A DNA stretch of 33,738 nucleotides from Bacteroidales bacterium UBA1208 (lineage in GTDB: Bacteria > Bacteroidota > Bacteroidia > Bacteroidales > P3): assembly GCA_002309955.1 (NCBI GenBank), contig DBXQ01000081.1, positions 7,777 to 41,514 of the forward strand, given 5' to 3'. The notes under the pieces are model-generated. The model saw nothing but the letters and a program-made list of their open reading frames with translations. It was not told where the DNA came from and did no database searches. Both the position numbers and the translations under genes were made by a program. Of the stretch, positions 16,273 to 23,888 are shown one piece after another; the stretch's first letter is position 1; every line of letters begins with the position of its first letter.

Positions 16273-16351
16273 TATTCTTGATTATTCGAACGGGAAAACA
16301 TCTGAATGCGAAAACAACACTTATTCGCCCAAACATCAACTCATAAACACA

Positions 16352-17485
16352 TCATTTTTGGGTTCTCAATATCTTCATGTCCCTTCCACGCATGGAGAAA
16401 CCCAACTGGAAATTGAGGGTAAGCCCTCGCGGTGCGCCCTCAATGCTACGGAAACGGTCGAAACAGACATACACCTTGCCGTGTGCCGCCAATCCAAAAA
16501 ATGTAATGGTTTTACGAGTCGCATAATTGGCTTGTGAGAAATCGTACTGCACATCGACCCCCGCACGCCAGCATCCCTCCGAAGGTCCACCCGAGACCTC
16601 TTCCTGACTGTTGTAATACACCCCCTGCAAACCAAAACCCACAAAAGGCGTTACCGTGAGCCTCATATTGTCGATGACAGAGATGCCGTAATCAAGGTGA
16701 AAATCGAGAGTAGTGATACGGTCGGTGGCGTACAGCATGTTGTCAGGATTTGTTGTGACAATGGAATCAGGTTTGCAGCGACCGCCTCCAATGTAGAAAC
16801 CGAAATCGAAATTATGCCGCCATGAACCACCAAACAAATCGAAATAGAACCCACCGCTCGGTGCAAAATAGTTGTGGATCGGTCCTGTGAAGAACTTAGT
16901 GCCAAGGCCCATCGCCATCCCGAAACACCCACTGGGGCGGTAACCCTCAATCAAATTGGCCTGATAGTGTTTCTCCACCATCAAAGGTGTGACGGAATCC
17001 ATCTGTCGGCGAATTTCACGCTCCCACCAAAGCACTTCGGCGGTATCGTTGCCATAGTTGCAGGAATGGCAGAAACTGTCAGCCTCGTATGTCAGCAGCC
17101 GCATGTAATAATCCATATTGACATTACCGCCGGTGTCAACCACCACTTGCAGCCGGCGGCGATGCAATTCGACAATATTGAACATCACCTGATTATAACG
17201 CAACTGGGCAGGAGTACGGAAACTGCTGTCCACCCACGACTTCTCTTTGTCGACATAGGCTACCGCTGTACGCACCGGAATGGAAACACCGCTCACATCC
17301 TGTTGACGGTCTATCACATCAAGACCGAATTCAAGGTACGAATGTTCGGAACCGATGCTTTGATTCACCATACTGAAATCGCTCCAAATCAAAGGGCCTT
17401 TCTCCCAAAAGCGGATGTTTTTTTGACCCAGCGACATGACGGGCAGCAGTAGCATAAGAAATGTAAAGAAGAAGACTCTGTTCAT
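16352..17485 (-). CDS. DUF922-like pseudo-protease domain plus C-terminal barrel (array member 2)
   Basis: 377 residues. Signal peptide to about residue 20 (PVMSLG). One DUF922-like domain at about 24-180: FWEKGPLIWSDF, SIGSEHSYLEFGLDV, KSWVDSSFRTPAQLRYNQV, ELHRRRLQ and CHSCNYGNDTAEVLWWEREI. The position of the HExxH metal motif reads Tyr97-Asn-Gln-Val-Met101, so zinc binding in the usual way is unlikely. The C-terminal domain (about 185-377) is rich in Gly and aromatics, with GGGRCKPDS, VTPFVGFGLQGVYY, GGPSEGCWRAGVDVQYDF and EGAPRGLTLNFQLGF, and looks like an 8-10-strand barrel. It lies 36 nt after member 1 and 79 nt before member 3, so all three are probably one operon. Function unknown. 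Confidence 0.85.
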   Translation of the reverse strand: MNRVFFFTFLMLLLPVMSLGQKNIRFWEKGPLIWSDFSMVNQSIGSEHSYLEFGLDVIDRQQDVSGVSIPVRTAVAYVDKEKSWVDSSFRTPAQLRYNQVMFNIVELHRRRLQVVVDTGGNVNMDYYMRLLTYEADSFCHSCNYGNDTAEVLWWEREIRRQMDSVTPLMVEKHYQANLIEGYRPSGCFGMAMGLGTKFFTGPIHNYFAPSGGFYFDLFGGSWRHNFDFGFYIGGGRCKPDSIVTTNPDNMLYATDRITTLDFHLDYGISVIDNMRLTVTPFVGFGLQGVYYNSQEEVSGGPSEGCWRAGVDVQYDFSQANYATRKTITFFGLAAHGKVYVCFDRFRSIEGAPRGLTLNFQLGFSMRGRDMKILRTQK

Positions 17486-17521
17486 GATTTTTAGTTAATT
17501 GTTACACGATTGAGGATAGCA

Positions 17522-18646
17522 TTATTGGCAGCGAGCCTTGCCCGATGTGAAACCGAAACCCAGCTGCAGATTGTAGGTGAAGCCACGCGGAGCACCCTCG
17601 ATGGTGGCAAAACGGTCGTAGGTGACAAATGCCTTGGCGTTGAATGAAAAGAGATCGTGTACAGCATTATACTTCCTTCCCACAGGGAACCATTCAACCT
17701 GGTTGCTGATATGGTAGTTGAAATCAACGCCCAGATGAATGGCTCCTGTTGTGGGTCCTACCGAACTGCCCGCATCAGGAGTGTAGAACACTCCCACCAT
17801 ACCGTAACCCATAAAAGGAGTAACCCGGAAACGGGTATTGTCAACAACCGAGTAGCCATAAGCCAGAAAGATGTCAAGAACGGAGAGATGGTCTCCTATA
17901 TAAAGGTCGTTGTCGCTATAACGTGTGTTGAGCGCATCGGCAAGAACGCGCGAGCTCCCACCCGAAACGCCGAAAATGAGGGCATTGTGCCAAAACTCCA
18001 GATCGTAATAAAAGCCGAAACTCAACCCGTTTCTAAAATAATGGTGTAAATCGCCTCCCATGCCGGCATAACCTATATCCATTGTCAGTGCCCAACGGTA
18101 GGGTGCGTCGACATGTCTGTACAAATCGACCGGAGCCAACACTTCGAGGCGTTGGCGGACATCGGTCTCCCAACGCTGCAGGGCTGACGTATCGCTCCCC
18201 TGTGCACAATCGTATTCCAGCTGATCCATCTCATCTTCCAGTCGGTGCATGGTATTGTTTACCAACTGCTGTCCGTCGATGAAACTGCTTTCAAGAACCG
18301 TTTTCTGCATTTCGCGACGATACACCTCCAACAACCCGAACGCAACCTGATTATAGCGTAACAGCGACTCACTGCGGTAGTGGGTGTCTGCCCATGAAAA
18401 ATCAGGACTGACATAGGCATATGCTTCTGGCATTCGGTAAAGCACCCCGTCTTTTTCATGATACCTATCGTCAATACCCATATAATATTCGAGATAGGAA
18501 TAGCAGTCGGCGATAGCAGGTTTATGAACAAAATCAGTCCAAGTGAGGGGTCCCATTCCCCAAGTGTGTGTGCGTATCTGGCCACACATCGTCCCCCAAA
18601 CAGGGGAAACCATTAGCAAAAATATTAATACCCTTTTCATAGACAT
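17522..18646 (-). CDS. DUF922-like pseudo-protease domain plus C-terminal barrel (array member 1, most divergent)
   Basis: 374 residues. Signal peptide to about residue 22. The N-terminal domain (about 25-178) keeps WGMGPLTWTDF, YSYLEYYMGIDDRY, FSWADTHYRSESLLRYNQV, EVYRREMQ and a QGSDTSALQRWE segment. The HExxH position is Tyr98-Asn-Gln-Val-Ala102. The C-terminal domain (about 183-374) has GGSSRVLAD, VTPFMGYGMVGVFY, a GVDFNYHI segment and EGAPRGFTYNLQLGF, ending GKARCQ. It lacks the GCWRAGVD motif of the other two (GAIHLGVD here), so it is the outlier. First gene of the array, with a -7 element at 18684-18691. The start could be residue 1 or Met3 (MKRVLIF). Function unknown. Confidence 0.85.
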   Translation of the reverse strand: MSMKRVLIFLLMVSPVWGTMCGQIRTHTWGMGPLTWTDFVHKPAIADCYSYLEYYMGIDDRYHEKDGVLYRMPEAYAYVSPDFSWADTHYRSESLLRYNQVAFGLLEVYRREMQKTVLESSFIDGQQLVNNTMHRLEDEMDQLEYDCAQGSDTSALQRWETDVRQRLEVLAPVDLYRHVDAPYRWALTMDIGYAGMGGDLHHYFRNGLSFGFYYDLEFWHNALIFGVSGGSSRVLADALNTRYSDNDLYIGDHLSVLDIFLAYGYSVVDNTRFRVTPFMGYGMVGVFYTPDAGSSVGPTTGAIHLGVDFNYHISNQVEWFPVGRKYNAVHDLFSFNAKAFVTYDRFATIEGAPRGFTYNLQLGFGFTSGKARCQ

Positions 18647-18683
18647 AAACTTACAATAAATATATTATATTTCTATCCAACTG

Positions 18684-18691
18684 CAAAGATA
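18684..18691 (-). promoter_or_regulatory. -7 element (TATCTTTG) for the three-gene array
   Basis: TATCTTTG on the minus strand, about 38 nt before the ATG at 18646. The -33 box is not clear. It is the only such element upstream of the array, supporting a three-gene operon. Confidence 0.6.
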
Positions 18692-18785
18692 ACACTTTTT
18701 TTGCTGGAAAAACCCTTGTCAGTAACCTATTTTTCCCACACACTTCTGTTCAACTAACGAAGCTCTTCCCCCGTTCCTTCACCGT

Positions 18786-18846
18786 CAGTTCTTCCTTCGT
18801 TCTTCCTTCGTTCTCCCATATATAAAGGAGAAGGAAGGAAGAACTG
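18786..18846. repeat. Hairpin with tandem GTTCTTCCTTC units
   Basis: Left arm CAGTTCTTCCTTC, then GTTCTTCCTTC and GTTCTCC (18786-18816); right arm GGAGAAGGAAGGAAGAACTG (18827-18846), complementary to the left arm minus one 11-nt unit. The loop is CATATATAAA. It sits between two divergently transcribed gene groups, so it is not a simple terminator of either. The one-unit excess in the left arm repeats the design of the 541-623 palindrome. Confidence 0.7.
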
Positions 18847-19023
18847 AGGTATATAATTAGAATATTGAGCGAAGTTACAGACTATATTTTGTAGATAAAA
18901 TTTACCCCACCTAAAAATAATTAATGTTTTTTAACAGATAGCACATAGGGGTGAAAACCAATATAATAGATTCCTGACACAGTTTAATTGTGTAAAGAAA
19001 ACAAAACAAAATGTAATTTATAC
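18847..19023. other. AT-rich intergenic stretch, no gene seen
   Basis: Right part of the 447-nt gap between the divergent array and the membrane-protein/XRE genes. The only structure noted is a short interrupted palindrome ACACA-7 nt-TGTGT (18977-18993), about 53 nt upstream of the -7 box at 19046. It could be an operator for the downstream XRE protein, but this is speculative. Confidence 0.4.
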
Positions 19024-19053
19024 TTGCTATTTGGAAAGTTTTGTGTACTTTTG
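19024..19053 (+). promoter_or_regulatory. Promoter for the membrane-protein/XRE genes
   Basis: CTTG with TTG at 19024-19026, 19 nt, then TACTTTTG (19046-19053) matches the Bacteroidota consensus. The ATG of the first gene is 40 nt downstream. Confidence 0.7.
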
Positions 19054-19093
19054 CAGCGTCAAAGTAAATGAACAACTTTAAATTCAAAACATC

Positions 19094-19591
19094 ATGAAAA
19101 CTTCAAAATTATTGTTACCCAATGGGTATAAATGTGCAGGTTGGTGGATACTGGCCGTTGCTGCAGTGTTGATTCTGCTTTATTCAGATTTGATTATTCC
19201 AAGTGATAAGTTGTGTAGCAGTTGGAATGATTTTCGCGCACTGTTTGGGCTGGAACGGTTGTCAACAGATATGGATGGCCTTTCTGGGTTCAGTGCCAAC
19301 AGCAATCTGGTCAATTCGCTCATCTATGTTCTACTTGTGGTGGGCGGTGTGTTTATCGGTTTTTCGCGCAACAAGAGCGAAGATGAGTTTATTGAGCATC
19401 TGCGCTACGAGTCGCTTATATTGTCGCTTTATTTTAACTGCCTGTTGTTGGTGGTTGGAATAGTGTTTGTGTGGGGGCTGTCGTTTATTTCGGTTATGCT
19501 GTACAACATGTTCTCTACATTGTATTTCTTTATTATCTGTTTCTATATTAGGCTGTTTATCAATAAAAAAATGATGCGCAATGAAGAATAG
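19094..19591 (+). CDS. Four-helix membrane protein paired with an XRE regulator
   Basis: 165 residues of unknown family. Hydrophobic segments at about 15-32, 73-90, 108-129 and 133-154, with an extracytoplasmic loop after the first helix (33-72) and a charged cytoplasmic loop RNKSEDEFIEHLRYE (92-106). The C-terminus is basic and then overlaps the next gene by 11 nt. Membrane protein plus small XRE regulator pairs of this sort are common in Firmicutes and Bacteroidota, and the membrane partner is often thought to influence the regulator. That role is inference here. It has its own promoter at 19024-19053. Confidence 0.78.
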   Translation: MKTSKLLLPNGYKCAGWWILAVAAVLILLYSDLIIPSDKLCSSWNDFRALFGLERLSTDMDGLSGFSANSNLVNSLIYVLLVVGGVFIGFSRNKSEDEFIEHLRYESLILSLYFNCLLLVVGIVFVWGLSFISVMLYNMFSTLYFFIICFYIRLFINKKMMRNEE

Positions 19592-19781
19592 ATTGAAAGT
19601 TGCCCGTGCGGAATTGAATATTACGCAAGGCGAATTGGCCGAGAAGATAGGGGTGACCCGTCAGGCGGTCAATTCAATAGAACTGGGAAAGTATGTCCCC
19701 TCGACGGTGCTGGCACTGAAGATGGCCCAACTGTTCGGCAAGCGTGTGGAGGAGTTGTTCCAGTTGGAGGAGGGCGATTGA
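19581..19781 (+). CDS. Small XRE-family (YgzD-like) transcriptional regulator
   Basis: 66 residues, essentially a single helix-turn-helix domain. NITQGELAEKIGVTRQAVNS (13-32) is the HTH, followed by IELGKYVPS and LALKMAQLFGKRVEELFQLEE. This matches the short cytoplasmic XRE group usually annotated YgzD/HTH_3. There is no sensor or dimerisation extension. The ATG lies inside the end of the membrane-protein gene (11-nt overlap), so the two are translationally coupled and probably act together. It probably regulates its own operon. Target unknown. Confidence 0.92.
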   Translation: MKNRLKVARAELNITQGELAEKIGVTRQAVNSIELGKYVPSTVLALKMAQLFGKRVEELFQLEEGD

Positions 19782-19802
19782 TTAACAACAAATGGATGTG
19801 AC

Positions 19803-20324
19803 ATGAAGAAAAGAATTGTTATAGGCACATGGATTGTGTTTGCCTTATTTGGATTGAACTGTGCCGCAGCTCAGAATGGATTGTATAAAGTTAAGAATGC
19901 TGAGAGGCTTGCATCGGAGAAACTGGCTGAGAAAATAGCTTCGTCGCCGACATCTGTGACATCGGAAGAGGATGAACGAAAGGGGATTAGTCCAGAGAAC
20001 ACTGAGGTGAATCCGGTAGAGTTGGAGGGTGTGTTGGCAACTTATTTTATGGAGAATGTTTCTTCGATGGAGCTGACTGCTGCAATGGGTGTGCCGCAAC
20101 GGGTGGAGATTACAGACAAAATTATTGTGTTCACTACCGAAAGTGGCGACACTGTGCAGATGTTTACCGTGGTGATGACTGAGGCCATACCCTCTCAAAC
20201 AGATGGCTGTTGGGCGCTCAACTGTAAAAACGGCGACCAAGTAGTTCTTTACTGGAGGAGAGACTGCGGATTTGTGATGGATGTGCCAAAACTCGGTCGG
20301 CTGGAACTGGCGAAGGTGCGATAG
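19803..20324 (+). CDS. Small secreted protein of unknown function
   Basis: 173 residues. Signal peptide of about 24 residues (basic MKKR, hydrophobic core, CAAAQ). The mature part starts with a charged, probably flexible or helical segment (25-75, many Glu/Lys/Ser) and continues into a small beta-rich domain (about 78-173: RVEITDKIIVFTTESGDTVQ, VVLYWRRDCGFVMDVPKLGR). Two Cys in the domain (CWALNC) could form a disulfide. No family recognised. It begins 21 nt after the XRE gene and ends just before a strong terminator, so it is probably the third gene of that operon. Confidence 0.75.
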   Translation: MKKRIVIGTWIVFALFGLNCAAAQNGLYKVKNAERLASEKLAEKIASSPTSVTSEEDERKGISPENTEVNPVELEGVLATYFMENVSSMELTAAMGVPQRVEITDKIIVFTTESGDTVQMFTVVMTEAIPSQTDGCWALNCKNGDQVVLYWRRDCGFVMDVPKLGRLELAKVR

Positions 20325-20357
20325 GAGAGCGGGTACACTGCCGACCCCTAATAAATA

Positions 20358-20386
20358 AAGAAGGCTGCCTGATGGGCAGCCTTCTT
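20358..20386. terminator. Two-way rho-independent terminator
   Basis: Perfect 12-bp stem AAGAAGGCTGCC (20358-20369) / GGCAGCCTTCTT (20375-20386) with a 5-nt loop. It lies between the plus-strand secreted protein (stop 20324) and the minus-strand exbD (stop 20410), so it serves convergent transcripts. On the minus strand it is followed by a T-rich stretch (TATTTATT); on the plus strand the tail is weaker. Confidence 0.88.
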
Positions 20387-20409
20387 GTTATGCAGAGTCG
20401 GTTTGACGC

Positions 20410-20883
20410 TTATTTGCGGTCACCGTGGGCGGCATTGTAGAAAATCTTGAATGCGCCGGAGTTACGGAGCTCTTGTTTGATGTCACTGATGAGACCCATC
20501 TTGGTGTCCTTGTCGGCCTTGATGGAGAATGTGACAAACGGACGGTCAGCTTCGACACGAGCAGAAACCTCTTCTTCGACAAACAGCGGAATATCCTTGA
20601 CTTCGGAAATCTGGTCGTTGAGCTGAATACGGGATTCAGTACCATATTTCTTTTGCCATTCACCAACCATGGGGGTACCCACGTTGATGTAGCTGACAAG
20701 GCTCTTCTTCTGCAGTTTGATAGTCTCAGTAGCCTTAGGGACCTTGATAGTCACGTAGAGTGAGCTTTCACGCATCGTAGTGATGGTCATGAAGAAGAAC
20801 AGGAGCATGAAAATAATATCGGACATTGAGCCCATGTTGAGGGCAGGAGTCTCTTTTGTTTTCTTACCAGTGAATCTTGCCAT
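20410..20883 (-). CDS. exbD: ExbD/TolR-type biopolymer transport protein (second copy)
   Basis: 157 residues. Short basic cytoplasmic N-terminus (ARFTGKKTKETPALNMGSM), a single membrane helix (about 20-40) with the proton-path Asp22 in SMSDIIFMLLFF, then a periplasmic domain with the end KADKDTKMGLISDIKQELRN typical of ExbD. Works with ExbB to turn proton motive force into work at the outer membrane, usually through TonB. The start is 1 nt after the stop of the first exbD (TAA-T-ATG), so they are coupled. Last gene of the operon, 24 nt before the two-way terminator. No tonB is seen in the window. Confidence 0.93.
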   Translation of the reverse strand: MARFTGKKTKETPALNMGSMSDIIFMLLFFFMTITTMRESSLYVTIKVPKATETIKLQKKSLVSYINVGTPMVGEWQKKYGTESRIQLNDQISEVKDIPLFVEEEVSARVEADRPFVTFSIKADKDTKMGLISDIKQELRNSGAFKIFYNAAHGDRK

Positions 20884-20884
20884 A

Positions 20885-21454
20885 TTATTTTTCTCCTATC
20901 TTTGTAGGCTCAGCCTCGGAAATAGCAATGGGGATTGCTTGGTCGATGGCTTCGGCCTGAGGTTCTGGAAGGTCGCTGTATTTGCGACCAAATTTTACTT
21001 GAGACAGTTCGTTACGCATCTCGACAATAGCTGCTTGCAGTTCGTTCTGGACAGCTATATACATATCGTAGGATGTGCCACGGTCGTTCTGCAGCGAGAT
21101 AACACCTTTCGAAACGTCCATCATGCCCAGCAAGGGGATGTCCATTTGTAATTTCTCAGGCAGGTTGGGCAGGTTGTTGGGGTTTCCGAGGAACTCCTTG
21201 GCGCGGTCTTTGAGGTCGCGGATGTCACCCACTTCACCATTGAAGAGAAGACGGTCCTTACTGTTGATTTTCACAACGAAGATGTTACGTTCCTTAACAT
21301 CAGGTTTTTCCTGATTTTCGGGTAGCGGAGGCGGCAAACGACGAGCAATACCCTGATCTGTGTTGATGTTGGAGACCAATAGGAAGAAGGCCAACAGCAG
21401 GAACGAGATGTCGGACATTGAACTGGTGTTTAAGCCAGGTGTTTTTCTTCCCAT
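20885..21454 (-). CDS. exbD: ExbD/TolR-type biopolymer transport protein (first copy)
   Basis: 189 residues. Very short N-terminus, then a membrane helix (about 13-32) with the conserved Asp15 in SSMSDISFLLLAFFLL, and a periplasmic part with IARRLPPPLPE and NIFVVKINSKDRLLFNGE. The family region for the second half is present, but the C-terminal tail (about 150-189) is longer and Pro/Glu/Ala-rich, unlike the second copy. Two adjacent, unlike ExbD copies in one operon are usual in Bacteroidota and suggest a mixed ExbD dimer in the ExbB pentamer (inference). It starts 5 nt past the small membrane-protein gene. Confidence 0.93.
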   Translation of the reverse strand: MGRKTPGLNTSSMSDISFLLLAFFLLVSNINTDQGIARRLPPPLPENQEKPDVKERNIFVVKINSKDRLLFNGEVGDIRDLKDRAKEFLGNPNNLPNLPEKLQMDIPLLGMMDVSKGVISLQNDRGTSYDMYIAVQNELQAAIVEMRNELSQVKFGRKYSDLPEPQAEAIDQAIPIAISEAEPTKIGEK

Positions 21455-21459
21455 AGTTC

Positions 21460-21903
21460 TTACTTTTTCTTGTTTGATTTGGGCATTACTTCAGTTACCA
21501 GAATCGAGAGGGCGGCTCCAATAACAATGATGTAAACCAGAATGCAGGCTGCACCAATGAGTTTGGAGGCACCTTCGGTGATACCGTACTTGACGATGTC
21601 GACATCGCCGCCTTTGGCCAACACGAAGGAGACCACAAGGAGTACAACGATGAGGGCAATGAGAAGCAGGAACTTGGTCAGGTAACCTTTTTCTGTTTTA
21701 AAGCGTTCGAGAAGTTTCTTGCAGAGGAAGACCACAATGGCGAGGAGTGAGAATCCAACCATGATGACCAACAGCCAGAAAGCGATGTCGAACATGCCAG
21801 AGTTGTTGACTGTATTCAAGGCAAACACAAAGGCAAACACTGTGGCAATGATTGCCAGGCCCAGAAGCGCCAACGTTAATATTTTATCAGTTTTTTCTTT
21901 CAT
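21460..21903 (-). CDS. Small four-helix membrane protein in the exbB-exbD operon
   Basis: 147 residues. Four hydrophobic segments at about 9-29, 39-61, 76-96 and 114-137, with short charged ends (KEKTDK at the start, SNKKK at the end). No catalytic motif. It lies between exbB (54 nt) and the first exbD (5 nt). I recall that an unnamed membrane protein in this spot is common in Bacteroidota exb operons. It may be an accessory subunit or assembly factor of the motor; this is inference from position. Confidence 0.85.
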   Translation of the reverse strand: MKEKTDKILTLALLGLAIIATVFAFVFALNTVNNSGMFDIAFWLLVIMVGFSLLAIVVFLCKKLLERFKTEKGYLTKFLLLIALIVVLLVVSFVLAKGGDVDIVKYGITEGASKLIGAACILVYIIVIGAALSILVTEVMPKSNKKK

Positions 21904-21957
21904 AACAGTTTAAGGAATTAGGGTTTGTAATTGAATTGAAAAGACTCCTTATAACTA

Positions 21958-22788
21958 TTATTTCTTGTTCTTGACGAGGATGTCCATGAAGGTGATGGAA
22001 CCATCTTCCATCTGGGCAACGAGGCTCTCGATTTTGGTGAGGATGTAGTTATAGAAAATCTGAAGAATGATAGCGACGATAAGACCGAAGATGGTGGTCA
22101 ACAGAGCCACTTTCATACCGCCAGCCACAACAGTGGGGCTGATATCACCGGCGACCTCAATGTCATCGAATGCCTGGACCATACCTACGACGGTACCGAG
22201 GAATCCGAAAGAAGGAGCCAATGCGATGAACAGGCCAATCCAAGTCATGTTGTTCTCGAGACGAGCCATCTGCACACCACCGTAAGAGGTGACAGCCTTT
22301 TCGACGTTGTCAAGACCTTCGTCGATACGATCGAGGCCTTGATAGAAGATTGAGGCCACGGGGCCACGGGTGTCGCGGCAGAGATCCTTAGCGCCTTTGT
22401 AGTCGCCTTTCTGCACATAGCCTTCGATGCCTTCGAGCAGTTTCTGCACGTTGGTGGTGGCCATGTTCAGATAGAGGATACGCTCAATAACCAGAGCCAT
22501 ACCGAAGATGAGGCAGAGGAGCACAGGGGTCATCCAGCCTGCACCACCTTGGATGTACTTTTCTTTCAGCATCTGGTGGAAGGACTTGGTCTCTTCGACA
22601 GGAGCTGCTACGGTTTCGGGTTCCTCAGCAACAGGAGCTTCAGCGATGGTGCTGTCAACTGCTTGCTGGTCGATTTGTTCGGTTGCGGGCTCTTCGGCCT
22701 GGGCAGCTTTGTCCTGAGCCATGACACCATTGAGATTGGTGAATGTCAATAAGCCAATAATTGACATCAAAGCGAATACTTTTTTCAT
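21958..22788 (-). CDS. exbB: ExbB/MotA/TolQ proton-channel protein with signal peptide and acidic N-terminal extension
   Basis: 276 residues. Unusually for the basic ExbB, it starts with an apparent signal peptide (1-25, LNGVMAQ) and an acidic Glu/Ala/Pro-rich stretch (26-70) before the first membrane helix (about 86-107). The helices at 183-205 and 225-249 and the conserved block FGFLGTVVGMVQAFDDI (194-210) are those of the MotA/TolQ/ExbB family. The extension has been noted in Bacteroidota ExbB proteins, from memory. It is the first gene of a four-gene operon with its own -7 box (22853-22860). It forms the proton-driven motor with the two ExbD proteins. Confidence 0.94.
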   Translation of the reverse strand: MKKVFALMSIIGLLTFTNLNGVMAQDKAAQAEEPATEQIDQQAVDSTIAEAPVAEEPETVAAPVEETKSFHQMLKEKYIQGGAGWMTPVLLCLIFGMALVIERILYLNMATTNVQKLLEGIEGYVQKGDYKGAKDLCRDTRGPVASIFYQGLDRIDEGLDNVEKAVTSYGGVQMARLENNMTWIGLFIALAPSFGFLGTVVGMVQAFDDIEVAGDISPTVVAGGMKVALLTTIFGLIVAIILQIFYNYILTKIESLVAQMEDGSITFMDILVKNKK

Positions 22789-22852
22789 GATTTAATTTAA
22801 TGAGTTAATTATTAATTAGTTAATTTAAATCCGTATTGAATCAATATTTCTG

Positions 22853-22860
22853 CAAATATA
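22853..22860 (-). promoter_or_regulatory. -7 element (TATATTTG) for the exbB operon
   Basis: TATATTTG on the minus strand, 65 nt before the exbB ATG and 40 nt after the stop of the polyprenyl synthetase gene. No good -33 box was found. Confidence 0.6.
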
Positions 22861-22900
22861 CGCTATTTTTCCGAATTAGGAGAATAAATTTTTGTTTTTC

Positions 22901-23857
22901 TTATTTTTTTCGTCCAGAGAGGGTAGTGATGAGGTTCAGCAGAGGCTGTTTTTTGTCGTCATCGAGATGGATTGAGTCAAGATGGAGACGGGCTTTGCTG
23001 AACTCTTCGTCAATGGCGATTTCTACATTATGACGGATGTTGAGTTGGTCGTATATTTGACGTACACGGGCTACTTTGTCATCGCTGTTGTCGGGTGTTG
23101 CGGAGAACAGGTCGACGAGTTCGCTGCGGAGGTTATCGGGTGCGGTTTGAAGTGCTTTTAATATCAAGTATGTTTTCTTATTGTCTCGGATGTCTTGTCC
23201 GGTTTGTTTTCCTAATTCGGCCACATCGCCGTAACTGTCGAGGAGGTCGTCTTGAAGTTGGAAGGCCAAACCAAGATGGATGCCGAACTGGTAAAGGTGG
23301 TCGATGTCTGCCTCGGGAGCACCGGCATACAGAGCACCGATTTTGAGTGCTCCGGCAAGCAAGACTGCTGTTTTGAGCCGAATCATCATCATATATTCAT
23401 CAATGGTCACATGTGACGAATGTTCAAAGTTCATGTCGTATTGCTGGCCTTCGCATACCTCTATGGCAGTCTGGTTGAAGCAGGAAAGGATTTGTTGCAG
23501 ACGGGGAGTGGGCTGCTTAAGAAAATAGTGCCACGCAAGAGCGAACATGGTGTCGCCTGAAAGAATGGCTGTGTTTTCGTCCCATTTGCAGTAGACGGTA
23601 GGTTTGCCGCGTCGGAGAGGCGACTTGTCCATAAGGTCATCATGGAGAAGGGTAAAGTTGTGGAACACTTCGATGCCGATGGCGGCATTGCGAACATGTG
23701 CGTCATCGCCGCCGAACATCTGGTTGGCAGTCATCAGTAGGTATGGACGGATACGTTTGCCTCCAAGGTGAAGGGTGTATTCTATGGGGTCATAGAGCTG
23801 ATGGGGCTCATGGACAAAACACTCGGACTCGAAGATTTCTTTGATTTTATCGAACAT
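22901..23857 (-). CDS. Polyprenyl (isoprenoid) diphosphate synthase
   Basis: 318 residues, usual length. Condenses isopentenyl diphosphate onto an allylic diphosphate. Both Asp-rich motifs are intact: DDLMD at 73-77 (with LHDDLMDKSPLRRGKPT) and DDLLD at 203-207, as are GGKRIRP (32-38) and LKTAVLL (161-167). The first motif has no two-residue insertion, unlike E. coli IspA, so the product length (C15, C20 or longer) cannot be fixed by eye. Phe68 is five residues before the motif, which may limit chain length. The gene is 31 nt downstream of tamL and probably in the same transcript. Products would feed quinones or undecaprenyl carriers. Confidence 0.92.
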   Translation of the reverse strand: MFDKIKEIFESECFVHEPHQLYDPIEYTLHLGGKRIRPYLLMTANQMFGGDDAHVRNAAIGIEVFHNFTLLHDDLMDKSPLRRGKPTVYCKWDENTAILSGDTMFALAWHYFLKQPTPRLQQILSCFNQTAIEVCEGQQYDMNFEHSSHVTIDEYMMMIRLKTAVLLAGALKIGALYAGAPEADIDHLYQFGIHLGLAFQLQDDLLDSYGDVAELGKQTGQDIRDNKKTYLILKALQTAPDNLRSELVDLFSATPDNSDDKVARVRQIYDQLNIRHNVEIAIDEEFSKARLHLDSIHLDDDKKQPLLNLITTLSGRKK

Positions 23858-23888
23858 GGTTTTGTGTGATTATGATGTGATTAATTAT

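Noticed and set aside
14611..18646. Active Zn-protease function for the DUF922-like proteins
   Set aside because: No HExxH is present in any of the four domains; the position reads YNQVx in all.
18900..19023. Possible small RNA or riboswitch upstream of the membrane-protein/XRE genes
   Set aside because: No stable structure beyond a 5-nt palindrome, and the predicted promoter lies downstream of it.
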